From Bacteroidales bacterium (GTDB lineage Bacteria > Bacteroidota > Bacteroidia > Bacteroidales > UBA10428), in NCBI GenBank assembly GCA_016930375.1, contig JAFGGU010000045.1, positions 1 through 61,349 on the forward strand: a DNA stretch of 61,349 nt, given 5' to 3'. Shown piece by piece: positions 35,863 through 45,454 of this stretch. A model generated the notes under the pieces. It ran no database searches. It was not told where the DNA came from and saw only the letters and a program-made list of their open reading frames with translations. Positions within the stretch are counted from its first letter, which is position 1. The number at the start of each line of letters is the position of its first letter. The translations under genes and the position numbers were made by a program.

Positions 35863-36912
35863 ATGAAAAACCCAGTCACATTTCTCTGTATTGCCTTAAT
35901 GATAATCGGTTGCAACCGCCAGCAGGACAACCTGGGCAAAGACATTACCGTTCCCGTTACCGTTGCAGAAGTGAAGCCAGGCACCATCGAGGAATTCATC
36001 GATATCAACGGGGCTGTTAAATCCATTAAGGAGGTACAGCTGAAAGCGGAAGTTACCGGCAATTATATGCTGAAGACCAATCCTTCGACCGGCAGGCCCT
36101 ATGCGCTGGGTGACCGGGTGAATGAGGGCAATGAAATCATCGAGATCTCCGACAAGGAATACGAGAATAACATCAAGCTGAGTTCACTCAAACTGAATCT
36201 TGAAATCACCAAACAGGTTTTCGATAAACAACAATCTCTGTTCGATAAGGGAGGGGTGACACTGAGCGAACTGAAAAACGCCGAGATCAATTATATCAAC
36301 GCCAATTACAATTATGAAGATGCCTTAATCCGTTTGCAGAAAATGCATGTCAGGGCACCCTTTACCGGTGTGATTATTGATTTGCCCTATTTTACTCCCG
36401 GGGTGAAAATTGATGCCAATGCCTTGCTGGTAAAGATAATGGATTACAGTAAGCTGCACCTGGAAGTGAACCTTCCTGAGAAGAGCATGGGTGAAACCAA
36501 ACCCGGTCAGCTGGTAAGGGTTACCAATTACACCCTGCCTGGAGATACCCTCATGGGTTCCGTGACCCAGCTTTCTCCTGCCATCGATCCTGAAACCCGA
36601 TCCTACAAGGGTATGATCCTGATAAACAATCCGAAGCTCCTGCTGCGCCCGGGTATGTTCGTGAAAGGTGAGATTGTTGTCGCCTCTGCCAAAAATACCA
36701 TTGTGGTTCCTAAAGAGATCATTGTTTCAAAACAGCGCGGTAACAGCGTATTTGTTGTTGAAAAAGGCATTGCTTTTGAACGGATCGTTGAATTCGGTCT
36801 TGAAAATCCGCGTGAAGTACAGATCACTTCCGGTCTGAAAGAAAATGAAATGCTGGTTGTCAAAGGATTTGAGACACTGCGCGACCGTTCCAAGGTTAAA
36901 GAAATAAAATAG
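35863..36912 (+). CDS. RND efflux periplasmic adaptor (membrane-fusion lipoprotein)
   Basis: The 349-residue protein has a lipoprotein signal (MIIGC, lipidated C17) and the HlyD/AcrA layout: barrel-sandwich strand VKSIKEVQLKAEVTGN, a short alpha-helical hairpin (about residues 105-160), the second lipoyl half MHVRAPFTGVIIDLP, beta-barrel and membrane-proximal domain. It would link the inner-membrane pumps to the TolC-like duct. It ends 10 nt before the first RND gene. It is the only adaptor in the locus, so both RND proteins probably share it. Confidence 0.92.
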   Translation: MKNPVTFLCIALMIIGCNRQQDNLGKDITVPVTVAEVKPGTIEEFIDINGAVKSIKEVQLKAEVTGNYMLKTNPSTGRPYALGDRVNEGNEIIEISDKEYENNIKLSSLKLNLEITKQVFDKQQSLFDKGGVTLSELKNAEINYINANYNYEDALIRLQKMHVRAPFTGVIIDLPYFTPGVKIDANALLVKIMDYSKLHLEVNLPEKSMGETKPGQLVRVTNYTLPGDTLMGSVTQLSPAIDPETRSYKGMILINNPKLLLRPGMFVKGEIVVASAKNTIVVPKEIIVSKQRGNSVFVVEKGIAFERIVEFGLENPREVQITSGLKENEMLVVKGFETLRDRSKVKEIK

Positions 36913-36922
36913 CTGCCTGGGC

Positions 36923-39900
36923 ATGAAAAAGATCGTACAATTTGCAGTCAACTACCCGGTGACCATTTCCATGATCATCCTGGGCATCTTGCTGCTCGGC
37001 TATATCTCCCTGGGAAAGCTCAGTATTGATCTCTTTCCGGAGATCAATGCCCCGCGGATCTTTGTCGAGTTAAAGGCAGGGGAGCGCCCGCCTGATGAAA
37101 TTGAGAAACAGTATGTCGAGGGCATTGAATCGCAGGCCATGCGATTAAAAGGTGTTTCCCAGGTGGCATCCACCTGCATGGTAGGGGCTGCCCGGGTTAA
37201 GGTGGAATATAACTGGGGAACCGATATGGACGATGCTTTTCTGGATTTGCAGAAAGCATTGACCAGCTATGGACAACAGGACGGCGTGGATGAGTTTGTG
37301 ATCACCCAGCATGATCCGAATGCTTCACCTGTTATGATCATGGCGATGGTTCATCCTGACATCACCGATATGAATGAATTGCGCAGGACAGGGGATAACT
37401 ACATACGGAACGAGCTGATACGCCTCGAAGGAGTTGCAGATGTTGTGCTGACAGGCACCGAAGAAAGAGAGATCGTTGTGGAGACAGATCCATACCGTTT
37501 GAACGCATACGGACTTACAACTGACAACCTTGTTCAGCAGATCACGAGCATGAACCGGAATGTTTCCGGCGGAAGCATTGTGGAAATGGGGAAACGATAC
37601 ATTATCAAAGGAACATCGCTGCTTGCAGACGAAAACGACCTGAACAACATTGTTGTAACTTACAAGCAATCTTCCACTGCTGCTGCTACTGTTACTACCG
37701 CCGCTGCTTCCACGGACCGCGTTCCCGTATTCCTTCGCGATGTCGCCCGTGTAAGTTTCACCAACAAAGAGCCAGAGAATATCGTCCGGGTCAATGGCAA
37801 ACGCTGCGTCGGGCTTTCCATCTATAAAGAAACCAGCTACAACACCGTAAAGGCTGTTGAAGAACTCAACAAATCTTTTGAAACCATCCGGAAAGCATTG
37901 CCTGGGTATGAGTTTACCATTGTTCAGAACCAGGCATCCTTTATCAGGAATGCCATCAGGGAATTGCGCGATACCGCTTTTCTGGGTGCCCTGTTTTCGA
38001 TTATTGTGCTTTACGTATTCCTTAGGCGGACCAGCCTTACCTTAATAGTAGCTATCGTCCTGCCCATCTCCATCATTGCTACTTTCGTGGTCATGTATTT
38101 CACAGGATTATCCCTGAATATTATGACCATCGGCGGTCTTGCGCTGGGCGCGGGTATGCTGGTTGACAATGCCATTGTCATCGTGGAAAATATTTTCCGG
38201 AACCTGGAAACGGGGCAATCTTTAAAGGATTCCTGCATTAAGGGAACATCACAGGTCGGAGGTGCCATTATTTCTTCCACCCTAACTGCCATAGTCGTTT
38301 TTCTGCCGATTGTTTACCTTCATGGCGCATCGGGAGCCCTGTTTAAAGATCAGGCATGGACAGTGGCATTTACGCAGGTAATTTCACTCGTCGTGGCTAT
38401 CCTGATTATTCCTATGCTTTTCAATACTATGTATACCAAACGAAGCACGGTTACAGCCACAAAATCACTCCGCTTCAGCTGGTATACTTCTTTCCTGTCA
38501 CGGATGATCGATAACCGGGTCAGGGTGGTTATCATTGCCGTGGCGATCCTTATCGGGACAGCCTTTATTTTGCCATACGTTGGCAATGAGTACATACCCC
38601 AGGGCGGCACCCATGAATTCAGCCTGGAAATCAAACTGAAAGAGGGCACGCAATTGCAGCGAACCGAAGGCCTGGTTAAGACTTTGGAAGCCATGCTCAC
38701 AGAGGTATTGGGGGACAGGGCTGAAATCATATACAGCCAGGTAGGACCAACAGGCAGTTCAAATTCCGAGAGATCAGTATTTCAAAATGAAAATACGGCT
38801 TTGGTTAAGATCCGGCTTAAATCGTCGGTTGTTAAGCATTCCGCTGAAATCATAGCCCAGGTCAGTGAACTTACGCAAAATCTGCCCGATGCAGAAGTGA
38901 CAGTGGTGCAGAATGAAACTGCGCTCGAATCCACCCTTGGAACCGATGAATCACCCCTGATGGTGGAGGTTACCGGAAGAGATATTGCTGTGCTGGACAC
39001 ATTGACAAAAGAAATCAAGGAGATGCTTACGGATATCCCCGAGATTTATAACCTGAAAACCAGCATCGAGGAGGGTGCTCCCGAAGTAGATGTCATCATT
39101 GACCGGTATGCAGCCTCGATGCATAACCTGACTGCTGATGCTATTGCCGCTCAGTTAAAGGATAAACTTATGGGGAAAGCAGCCGGCAAGTTTGATGATG
39201 CAGGAGAAATGAATGACATTACCGTAAGATTGCCGGAAATCAGTCTGGCAGAATTCAACAGTATCACATTAAAGGGCGGACAAAGAGATATCCCTTTGTA
39301 CGAGGTAGCCCGGATTGACAGATCGGTATCCCCAAGGCAACTGCTTCGCAACAATCAGAATCGCGTGGGAACCGTCACGGCTGATGTTGACAGAACTGTC
39401 GCCTTTGATAAGGTGATTGAAAAAGTGCAGGAACGATTAACCAACGTAATACCGCCGGCTGAATACACCATTCATATTACCGGCGAGGAGCAAAAACGGC
39501 AGGAGGCCATGTCAAGCCTGGGATTTGCTTTGTTGCTTTCCATCGTATTGGTATACATGGTCATGGCTTCTCAATTCGAATCACTTATACATCCCTTTAC
39601 AGTATTGCTCACCATACCCCTGGCAGGAGCAGGTTCAATATGGGCCTTTTTCCTGCTGGGAAAATCCCTGAACATCATGGCCTATATCGGAATCATCATG
39701 CTTGGCGGGATCGCTGTGAACAATTCCATCATTCTGGTGGATGCCATCAATCAGTTCAGGGAGGAAGGTTATTCCTTGCGTGAGGCTATCCTGAAAGGTG
39801 CACAAAACCGAATCAGGCCGATACTTATGACCAGTTTCTCCTCCATCCTGGGTTTGCTACCGCTTACACTGGGCCTGGGAGAGAGCGCTGCACTTCGTTC

Positions 39901-40024
39901 ACCCCTGGCGATAGCATTAATAGCAGGTTTAACAGCATCTACCGTGATGTCTCTGATAGTAATACCCTGTGTATATTTTATTTTCGACCGTAAAAAGAAG
40001 GCTTCTGAACCTGCAGTAGTTTAA
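36923..40024 (+). CDS. RND efflux permease (first pump)
   Basis: The 1033-residue protein has the full AcrB-type layout of two six-helix halves with two large periplasmic loops. Markers are SIDLFPEINAPRIFVE at the start, GMLVDNAIVIVENIF in TM4 and GGIAVNNSIILVDAIN in TM10. At proton-relay positions known from AcrB, D415 is kept but the second Asp is N416, and the TM10 lysine is N933; Gram-positive-like HAE-1 pumps share this pattern. An alanine/threonine-rich insertion (STAAATVTTAAASTD, residues 251-265) interrupts the first periplasmic loop. It would drive H+-coupled export into the periplasmic adaptor. The second RND gene starts 9 nt downstream. Confidence 0.92.
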   Translation: MKKIVQFAVNYPVTISMIILGILLLGYISLGKLSIDLFPEINAPRIFVELKAGERPPDEIEKQYVEGIESQAMRLKGVSQVASTCMVGAARVKVEYNWGTDMDDAFLDLQKALTSYGQQDGVDEFVITQHDPNASPVMIMAMVHPDITDMNELRRTGDNYIRNELIRLEGVADVVLTGTEEREIVVETDPYRLNAYGLTTDNLVQQITSMNRNVSGGSIVEMGKRYIIKGTSLLADENDLNNIVVTYKQSSTAAATVTTAAASTDRVPVFLRDVARVSFTNKEPENIVRVNGKRCVGLSIYKETSYNTVKAVEELNKSFETIRKALPGYEFTIVQNQASFIRNAIRELRDTAFLGALFSIIVLYVFLRRTSLTLIVAIVLPISIIATFVVMYFTGLSLNIMTIGGLALGAGMLVDNAIVIVENIFRNLETGQSLKDSCIKGTSQVGGAIISSTLTAIVVFLPIVYLHGASGALFKDQAWTVAFTQVISLVVAILIIPMLFNTMYTKRSTVTATKSLRFSWYTSFLSRMIDNRVRVVIIAVAILIGTAFILPYVGNEYIPQGGTHEFSLEIKLKEGTQLQRTEGLVKTLEAMLTEVLGDRAEIIYSQVGPTGSSNSERSVFQNENTALVKIRLKSSVVKHSAEIIAQVSELTQNLPDAEVTVVQNETALESTLGTDESPLMVEVTGRDIAVLDTLTKEIKEMLTDIPEIYNLKTSIEEGAPEVDVIIDRYAASMHNLTADAIAAQLKDKLMGKAAGKFDDAGEMNDITVRLPEISLAEFNSITLKGGQRDIPLYEVARIDRSVSPRQLLRNNQNRVGTVTADVDRTVAFDKVIEKVQERLTNVIPPAEYTIHITGEEQKRQEAMSSLGFALLLSIVLVYMVMASQFESLIHPFTVLLTIPLAGAGSIWAFFLLGKSLNIMAYIGIIMLGGIAVNNSIILVDAINQFREEGYSLREAILKGAQNRIRPILMTSFSSILGLLPLTLGLGESAALRSPLAIALIAGLTASTVMSLIVIPCVYFIFDRKKKASEPAVV

Positions 40025-40033
40025 TTTGTAGCC

Positions 40034-43000
40034 ATGCATTTCATCATCAAACGTAAGGTTCTTATCGCCATGTTATTTGCCGGGCTGGCAATGCTGGGCG
40101 TGTTTTCTTACCGCCAGTTGCCGGTTGAACTGCTTCCCAATACGCAGATCCCTTATCTTTTCGTGCAGATCGGTACCAGTCTAGAAATGGACCCGAAATA
40201 CATCGAGAACCAGGCTGTTATTCCGCTTGAAGGTGCCATCGGGACATTGAAGGGCGTTGAAAAAATTGAATCCACCGTGGATCAACAGCAGGCTTTTATC
40301 CAGATATCCTACCGGCAGAATACGAATATCAAGATCGCTTACCTGAAATTGCTGGAAAAGGTTGAGGAAGTCAAAAACAACATTCCTTCCGATTTTTATG
40401 TTCAGGCCTTGCGGTTCGATATGGAAATGCTCAATAATAACCTCATGACCTTGCAGGTAAGGGGTGGAGGAGGAGTGGACCGCGTTCGCCAGGTTGTGAA
40501 CCGGGACATAAACAACAGGTTGCTGAACGTTAATGGTATTGCCAATGTGGCTGTTTTTGGGGGACGTGAAAAGTCGGTTGAGATCAGGCTCAGGGACGAG
40601 ATCTGCAATTCCTACGGGATTACAGCGGCCACTATCCGGAATGTGCTTAACCAGAACAGCAGGGCACGGACATTTGCAGGCATGGTCACCCAGGATAACC
40701 GAATGGTTTTTGTCAATGTGGTTGCTGAGTTCTCCGATCTGTCAGCCATCAGTGAATTAATAGTAAGGGAGCAGGGATCCGTCAGATTAAAGGATGTTGC
40801 CGACATACGGTTTGGTTATAAGAACCAGGACTCCTACAGCCGGGTGAACGGCAAAGAGGCCGTGACAATACAACTGACCCGAGATACCCAGTCGAATATG
40901 ATTGACCTGGCGGACCGGGTCAAGGACGAAATTGCAGAGCTAAACAAGGACCTGTCTGACAAGGATATTGAAATTGTAATCCAGAATAATTCAGCCGAAC
41001 GAATGGAGCGCAATATCAACCAGATCATTCAACTGGCTTTGGTCGGCGGTATCCTGGCTATTTTTATTCTCTGGATCTTTTTAAAGAATCTGAGGTTGGT
41101 GCTGGCCATCGGTTTGGCAATGCCAATATCCATTTATATTGCTTTCAATTTCTTTTATGCTGCCGGCATTTCCATCAACAGCCTGACACTTCTGGGTATG
41201 GCCCTTGCCATCGGTATGCTGCTCGATAACAGTGTGGTGGTTATGGAAAACATATACCGCCTGGCCTCTCAAAAAGTCGATACCAATAAGGCAGTGATAC
41301 AGGGAACAACAGAAGTGTGGCGATCCATCTTTGCAGCTACGCTCACCACAGTAATGGTATTCCTTCCTTTTGCTTTTTCAAAGAATTTCTTAATTGCTAT
41401 TCTGGGTAAACACATAGGGGTGTCCATTATATCTACACTGCTGGTTTCGCTGGTGGTAGCCATGCTGCTTATCCCCATGATCACCCACACCATACTGAAG
41501 CATCGTGGTGGCAACCAGGCAGAGAGTTTCAGCGCAATAGCCTTCCATAACAGGCTCATACAGGTTTACCGCGTAATTCTTAAAACCTGTATGCGGAATC
41601 CTGCAGGAACTGCGCTGGGTGCCCTCGGCGTATTTTTTGCTACCCTGCTCATAAGTCTGGGTTTGAGTTTCATAAAATCACAGGAACCGGAGATCATTGA
41701 GCTGGCACTTTATGTTACCATGCCGGGCGGCACTACCCTCGACAATACAGACCTGTTGGTGGCAGATGCAGAGAAACGTCTCGAAAACCTGAAGGAAAAA
41801 AAGGACATTATCAGCCAGATTTATGAAGAGGAAGCCCAAATAACCATTGTGCTGGAAAAGGAATACAGAGAAGTCAGGAATTATTCAGTCCCCAAGATCA
41901 AGCAGGAGATTATGAACAGTTTGTCAGGATTGGAACCGGGAAGCTTCAGCTGGGAACCACCTGCTTCGGCACGACGTTTTGGAGGAGAGGGCGGTGATAT
42001 GGATGGCGGCATGGAAGGCATACTGGGAATAGGCTCAGAGGCTGAAAAAGTAATCATCAAGGGAGAGGATTACGAGCAGCTGGTAACCCAGGCCAATCTG
42101 GTAAAATATTATCTTACCCAACAGCAGTCCGTTGAAATGGTAAATATCAACATACCTTCTGCCCGGCCCGAAGTTTTATTGAACTTCGATAAGCAGATCA
42201 TGGCCTTGTACGATATCCAGGCAGCCACAGTACTCACCGAGCTGGGCTCATTCCCGCAAGAGTTTTCTTCGGGAGTACAGTTTAAACAAGGCACCGAGGA
42301 GTATGATATTCAGATACGCACTGAAACTCCTACAGAACAAACCGAAAGAAATCTGGGCGATTTGAAAAAGCTTACTGTTAAAGGCAGGAATGATGCGCAA
42401 TTCGAGCTGCAAAACATAAGTACCTTCAGTATCACGGAGGGCGCTCCCACCATCAAACGCGTTAACCAGGCCAAACAACTTGAGGTAGAATATACCTTTA
42501 TCAGGCAGGTACGGGATGACAAGGATCTGCTGACCACCTCGAGGCTCGAAGTGGAGTCTCTTTTGAGTAATATGGCAATTCCATCAGGTGTGACATTTGA
42601 GGTTGTTCATGAGCAGCAGGATTTGAGTGATTTCCGCTTTCTGATCCTGGCTGCCCTGATCCTGATTTATATGATCCTGGCCTCTGTTTTTGAGTCATTC
42701 AGCAGACCGGTGGTTATCTTGTTTGCCATTCCGCTGGCAGCAACCGGATCATTGATTGCCCTCATCCTTACCGGGAATTCACTTCTCAATGCCAACACGC
42801 TGACCGGCTTTGTAATACTGATCGGAATTGTTGTAAACAATGGGATTATCCTGCTCGATTACGCCAATGTTTTGATGAAGCGGGGATACGGACCATCCAG
42901 ATCCTTAATGATGGCGGGACTTGCCAGGGTCCGGCCCATACTGATCACATCGATCACAACTATCATTGCACTGTTTCCCCTTGCCATGGGCAAGGCCGAG

Positions 43001-44737
43001 TATGTCACTGAAATTGGCGCACCCTTTGCCATAACCATCATCGGAGGTCTTGGTCTGAGTACACTGCTGACACTGGTTTTCATTCCCACACTCAATACAG
43101 GAATTCACACTGCACTGCATTGGATATTCCTCCGAAGGTGGCAGGAAAAGTTGATGATCATGATGATTTATCTTGGAGGAAGTTTTCTGATATTCACAGA
43201 AGTAGATGCCCTCGTATGGAAAATTATCGATTTTCTCCTGCTGATCATCCTTACACCCGCCACGCTGTATTTTGTTAAAAACAGTTTGCGGAAAGCCAAT
43301 GAAAAACTGATTGATGAGTCCACGCCATTGCATATTCAGGTGCGTAACCTGGTAAAAATCTACGACCGGGACAGCCGGTTTGTGAGAGAATGGAAATCAG
43401 GATTGCGGATCAGGCAGCGTCTTGGGTTGGCAAGAACGTTCAACAGCTGGAAAGATTTTGACTATTTGCTATGGCTTTTGCCATTGATGGGCTTTGTGAT
43501 CTATTTTATCTATTTCTACCTTGAAAATGGTTTCTGGTATTTTCTGCTTCCTGTTGGTTTGTACCTGATGGTGCTCAGAGCAGTTTCACCTGTGAAAGAA
43601 TTTGCTTTGAAGCACTCCGGAGCAGGAACAAGAAAATGGCCACAGCGCCTCCTCAGATGGTTATATGCAGCGGTATACTGGGGAATGCCGCTCCTTTTTC
43701 TGGTTTTGTTTTATCAGAAATACAAATTGATCGGACTGTTAATACCGGCAGCTGTTATCTGGTATTTAATACTGGCCATCAAGGTGACATCGGATAAATT
43801 ATACCGTGAACAGATTAACATCAATCGTCTCCAGGGGCGATTTAAAGGATTGCGGAAGGCCTTCTACCGACTGGTAAAGAATGTGCCCCTGATCGGCCGT
43901 AAAAGAATGCCATTTAAAGCCTTGAAGGGAGTATCCTTTAATATTGAACATGGCATGTTTGGATTATTGGGACCCAATGGGGCTGGTAAATCAACCCTCA
44001 TGCGCATTGTTTGCGGAATACTGGAACCCAGTTACGGCCAGATAACCATCAATGGTATTGACACCAAAGTTAAACGCGAGGAATTGCAGGGATTGATCGG
44101 TTATCTTCCCCAGGAATTCGGCGTTTACGAAAATCTGACAGCCTGGGAGTTCTTGAATTACATGGGCATTTTGAAGAAGCTGCACAACCGTGAACAGCGG
44201 GAAGCCCGCATTGAATATGTACTGAACGCGGTTCATATGGCAGGTCATAAGCATGAAAAACTGGGTTCTTACTCCGGTGGGATGAAACAGCGAATCGGGA
44301 TTGCCCAGATTCTCCTTCATCTGCCCAGGATTTTGGTTGTGGATGAACCCACTTCCGGATTGGATCCGAGGGAACGCATACGTTTCCGCAATCTGCTTGT
44401 GGAATTAAGCCGCGATCGTATCGTGATATTTTCCACACACATTATCGAAGATGTTGCCAGTTCGTGTAACCAGGTAGCGGTGGTACGAAGCGGGGAACTG
44501 GTTTACCTGGGTGAACCGGTGGAGATGGCGCATATTGCCCAGGGTAAGGTATGGATGGCCGATGTGGGCATGGCAACCTTTGAAACACTAAAAGAAAGGT
44601 ATGTGATCATTCATCATATGCGGGATGGTGATATCATCCGCGTACGCTGTATGGCCGATGAATGCCCGGTTGAGGGCGCTCATACGGTGAAGGCAAACCT
44701 GGAGGACGCTTACCTGTGTTTACTTCAAGAAAAATAA
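40034..44737 (+). CDS. RND efflux permease fused to an ABC ATPase (1567 residues)
   Basis: Residues 1 to about 1036 are a complete RND pump: PVELLPNTQIPYLFVQ, TM4 GMLLDNSVVVMENIY (D398, N399) and TM10 GIVVNNGIILLDY (N935 where AcrB has lysine). Two more helices follow (about 1045-1090), then IQVRNLVKIYDR (1101-1112), which looks like the first strand of an ABC ATPase. A stretch with four hydrophobic helices follows to about 1285. The ATPase then continues: MPFKALKGVSF at 1292, Walker A GPNGAGKST 1313-1321, signature YSGGMKQRIG from 1413, Walker B LVVDEPTSGLDP with D1437/E1438, and a regulatory tail. The frame is open throughout. The ABC-2 permease 7 nt downstream probably pairs with the ATPase domain. 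No RND-ABC fusion of this kind is known to me. Confidence 0.9.
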   Translation: MHFIIKRKVLIAMLFAGLAMLGVFSYRQLPVELLPNTQIPYLFVQIGTSLEMDPKYIENQAVIPLEGAIGTLKGVEKIESTVDQQQAFIQISYRQNTNIKIAYLKLLEKVEEVKNNIPSDFYVQALRFDMEMLNNNLMTLQVRGGGGVDRVRQVVNRDINNRLLNVNGIANVAVFGGREKSVEIRLRDEICNSYGITAATIRNVLNQNSRARTFAGMVTQDNRMVFVNVVAEFSDLSAISELIVREQGSVRLKDVADIRFGYKNQDSYSRVNGKEAVTIQLTRDTQSNMIDLADRVKDEIAELNKDLSDKDIEIVIQNNSAERMERNINQIIQLALVGGILAIFILWIFLKNLRLVLAIGLAMPISIYIAFNFFYAAGISINSLTLLGMALAIGMLLDNSVVVMENIYRLASQKVDTNKAVIQGTTEVWRSIFAATLTTVMVFLPFAFSKNFLIAILGKHIGVSIISTLLVSLVVAMLLIPMITHTILKHRGGNQAESFSAIAFHNRLIQVYRVILKTCMRNPAGTALGALGVFFATLLISLGLSFIKSQEPEIIELALYVTMPGGTTLDNTDLLVADAEKRLENLKEKKDIISQIYEEEAQITIVLEKEYREVRNYSVPKIKQEIMNSLSGLEPGSFSWEPPASARRFGGEGGDMDGGMEGILGIGSEAEKVIIKGEDYEQLVTQANLVKYYLTQQQSVEMVNINIPSARPEVLLNFDKQIMALYDIQAATVLTELGSFPQEFSSGVQFKQGTEEYDIQIRTETPTEQTERNLGDLKKLTVKGRNDAQFELQNISTFSITEGAPTIKRVNQAKQLEVEYTFIRQVRDDKDLLTTSRLEVESLLSNMAIPSGVTFEVVHEQQDLSDFRFLILAALILIYMILASVFESFSRPVVILFAIPLAATGSLIALILTGNSLLNANTLTGFVILIGIVVNNGIILLDYANVLMKRGYGPSRSLMMAGLARVRPILITSITTIIALFPLAMGKAEYVTEIGAPFAITIIGGLGLSTLLTLVFIPTLNTGIHTALHWIFLRRWQEKLMIMMIYLGGSFLIFTEVDALVWKIIDFLLLIILTPATLYFVKNSLRKANEKLIDESTPLHIQVRNLVKIYDRDSRFVREWKSGLRIRQRLGLARTFNSWKDFDYLLWLLPLMGFVIYFIYFYLENGFWYFLLPVGLYLMVLRAVSPVKEFALKHSGAGTRKWPQRLLRWLYAAVYWGMPLLFLVLFYQKYKLIGLLIPAAVIWYLILAIKVTSDKLYREQININRLQGRFKGLRKAFYRLVKNVPLIGRKRMPFKALKGVSFNIEHGMFGLLGPNGAGKSTLMRIVCGILEPSYGQITINGIDTKVKREELQGLIGYLPQEFGVYENLTAWEFLNYMGILKKLHNREQREARIEYVLNAVHMAGHKHEKLGSYSGGMKQRIGIAQILLHLPRILVVDEPTSGLDPRERIRFRNLLVELSRDRIVIFSTHIIEDVASSCNQVAVVRSGELVYLGEPVEMAHIAQGKVWMADVGMATFETLKERYVIIHHMRDGDIIRVRCMADECPVEGAHTVKANLEDAYLCLLQEK

Positions 44738-44744
44738 TGGCACC

Positions 44745-45452
44745 ATGAAAATTCCGGAACGCTTAAGATTACTCTATACAATAGCATCCTACAACCTAAA
44801 GATAGTATTTTCAGGCAGATTCATTTATTTTCTGATTTCTGCTTGGTTGTTTTTCCTGGTGATTGTCGGCATTATGCTTTTCTCCGAAAACACGATTGAT
44901 ACCTCTGATATTTACGACCTGTTGTTATTTCCTGGGGTACTGATTATGTTTTACCCTGTGGTATATAACATTCAAAACGATAAGGACACCCGTATGCTTG
45001 AGATCATTTTCGGGGTACCGGATTACCGGTATAAGGTATATGTTTTGCGTTTTGTCATGTCCATACTGCTGGTTGTTTTTTTGTTGCTGCTGATGTCAGC
45101 TTTTACATGGTTTTCCATCGTTCAGATACCCATTCTGAAAATGGTGGTTCAACTCATGAGTCCATTGTTTTTTCTGGCCTGTCTTACCTTTATGTTCACC
45201 ACACTCATCCGGAATGGCAATGGCGCAGCGGTCGTCATGATCATCATCGGCCTGCTGTTTTTCATGATGAATGAACCGCTCGAGAAAAGCAAGTGGAATC
45301 TGTTTTTAAATCCTTACAATGTGCCTGTGGATATGAACCTCTCAGTGTGGATGAACGTGGTACATCAGAACCGGCTGATACTGGGAATCGGTTCAGTCAT
45401 TGCGCTGTTGTGGGGATTGATGAATCTCCAGCAGAGAGAGAGATTTGTCTGA
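44745..45452 (+). CDS. ABC-2-type permease (last gene of the RND-ABC locus)
   Basis: The 235-residue protein has six hydrophobic helices and the ABC-2 permease pattern, including NDKDTRMLEIIFGVPDYRYKVYVLRF, a form of the short cytosolic coupling segment seen in NatB-like permeases. It is half the size of a dimeric unit, so it would dimerise. It follows the RND-ABC fusion gene by 7 nt, and the fused ATPase is its natural partner. It ends 2 nt before a convergent gene, so the locus stops here. Confidence 0.83.
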   Translation: MKIPERLRLLYTIASYNLKIVFSGRFIYFLISAWLFFLVIVGIMLFSENTIDTSDIYDLLLFPGVLIMFYPVVYNIQNDKDTRMLEIIFGVPDYRYKVYVLRFVMSILLVVFLLLLMSAFTWFSIVQIPILKMVVQLMSPLFFLACLTFMFTTLIRNGNGAAVVMIIIGLLFFMMNEPLEKSKWNLFLNPYNVPVDMNLSVWMNVVHQNRLILGIGSVIALLWGLMNLQQRERFV

Positions 45453-45454
45453 AT

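Noticed and set aside
40034..44737. RND-ABC fusion as an assembly or annotation artefact
   Set aside because: The frame is open for 4704 nt, the junction has no repeat or low-complexity sequence, the flanking genes keep tight spacing (9 and 7 nt), and two extra helices plus a linker join the parts.
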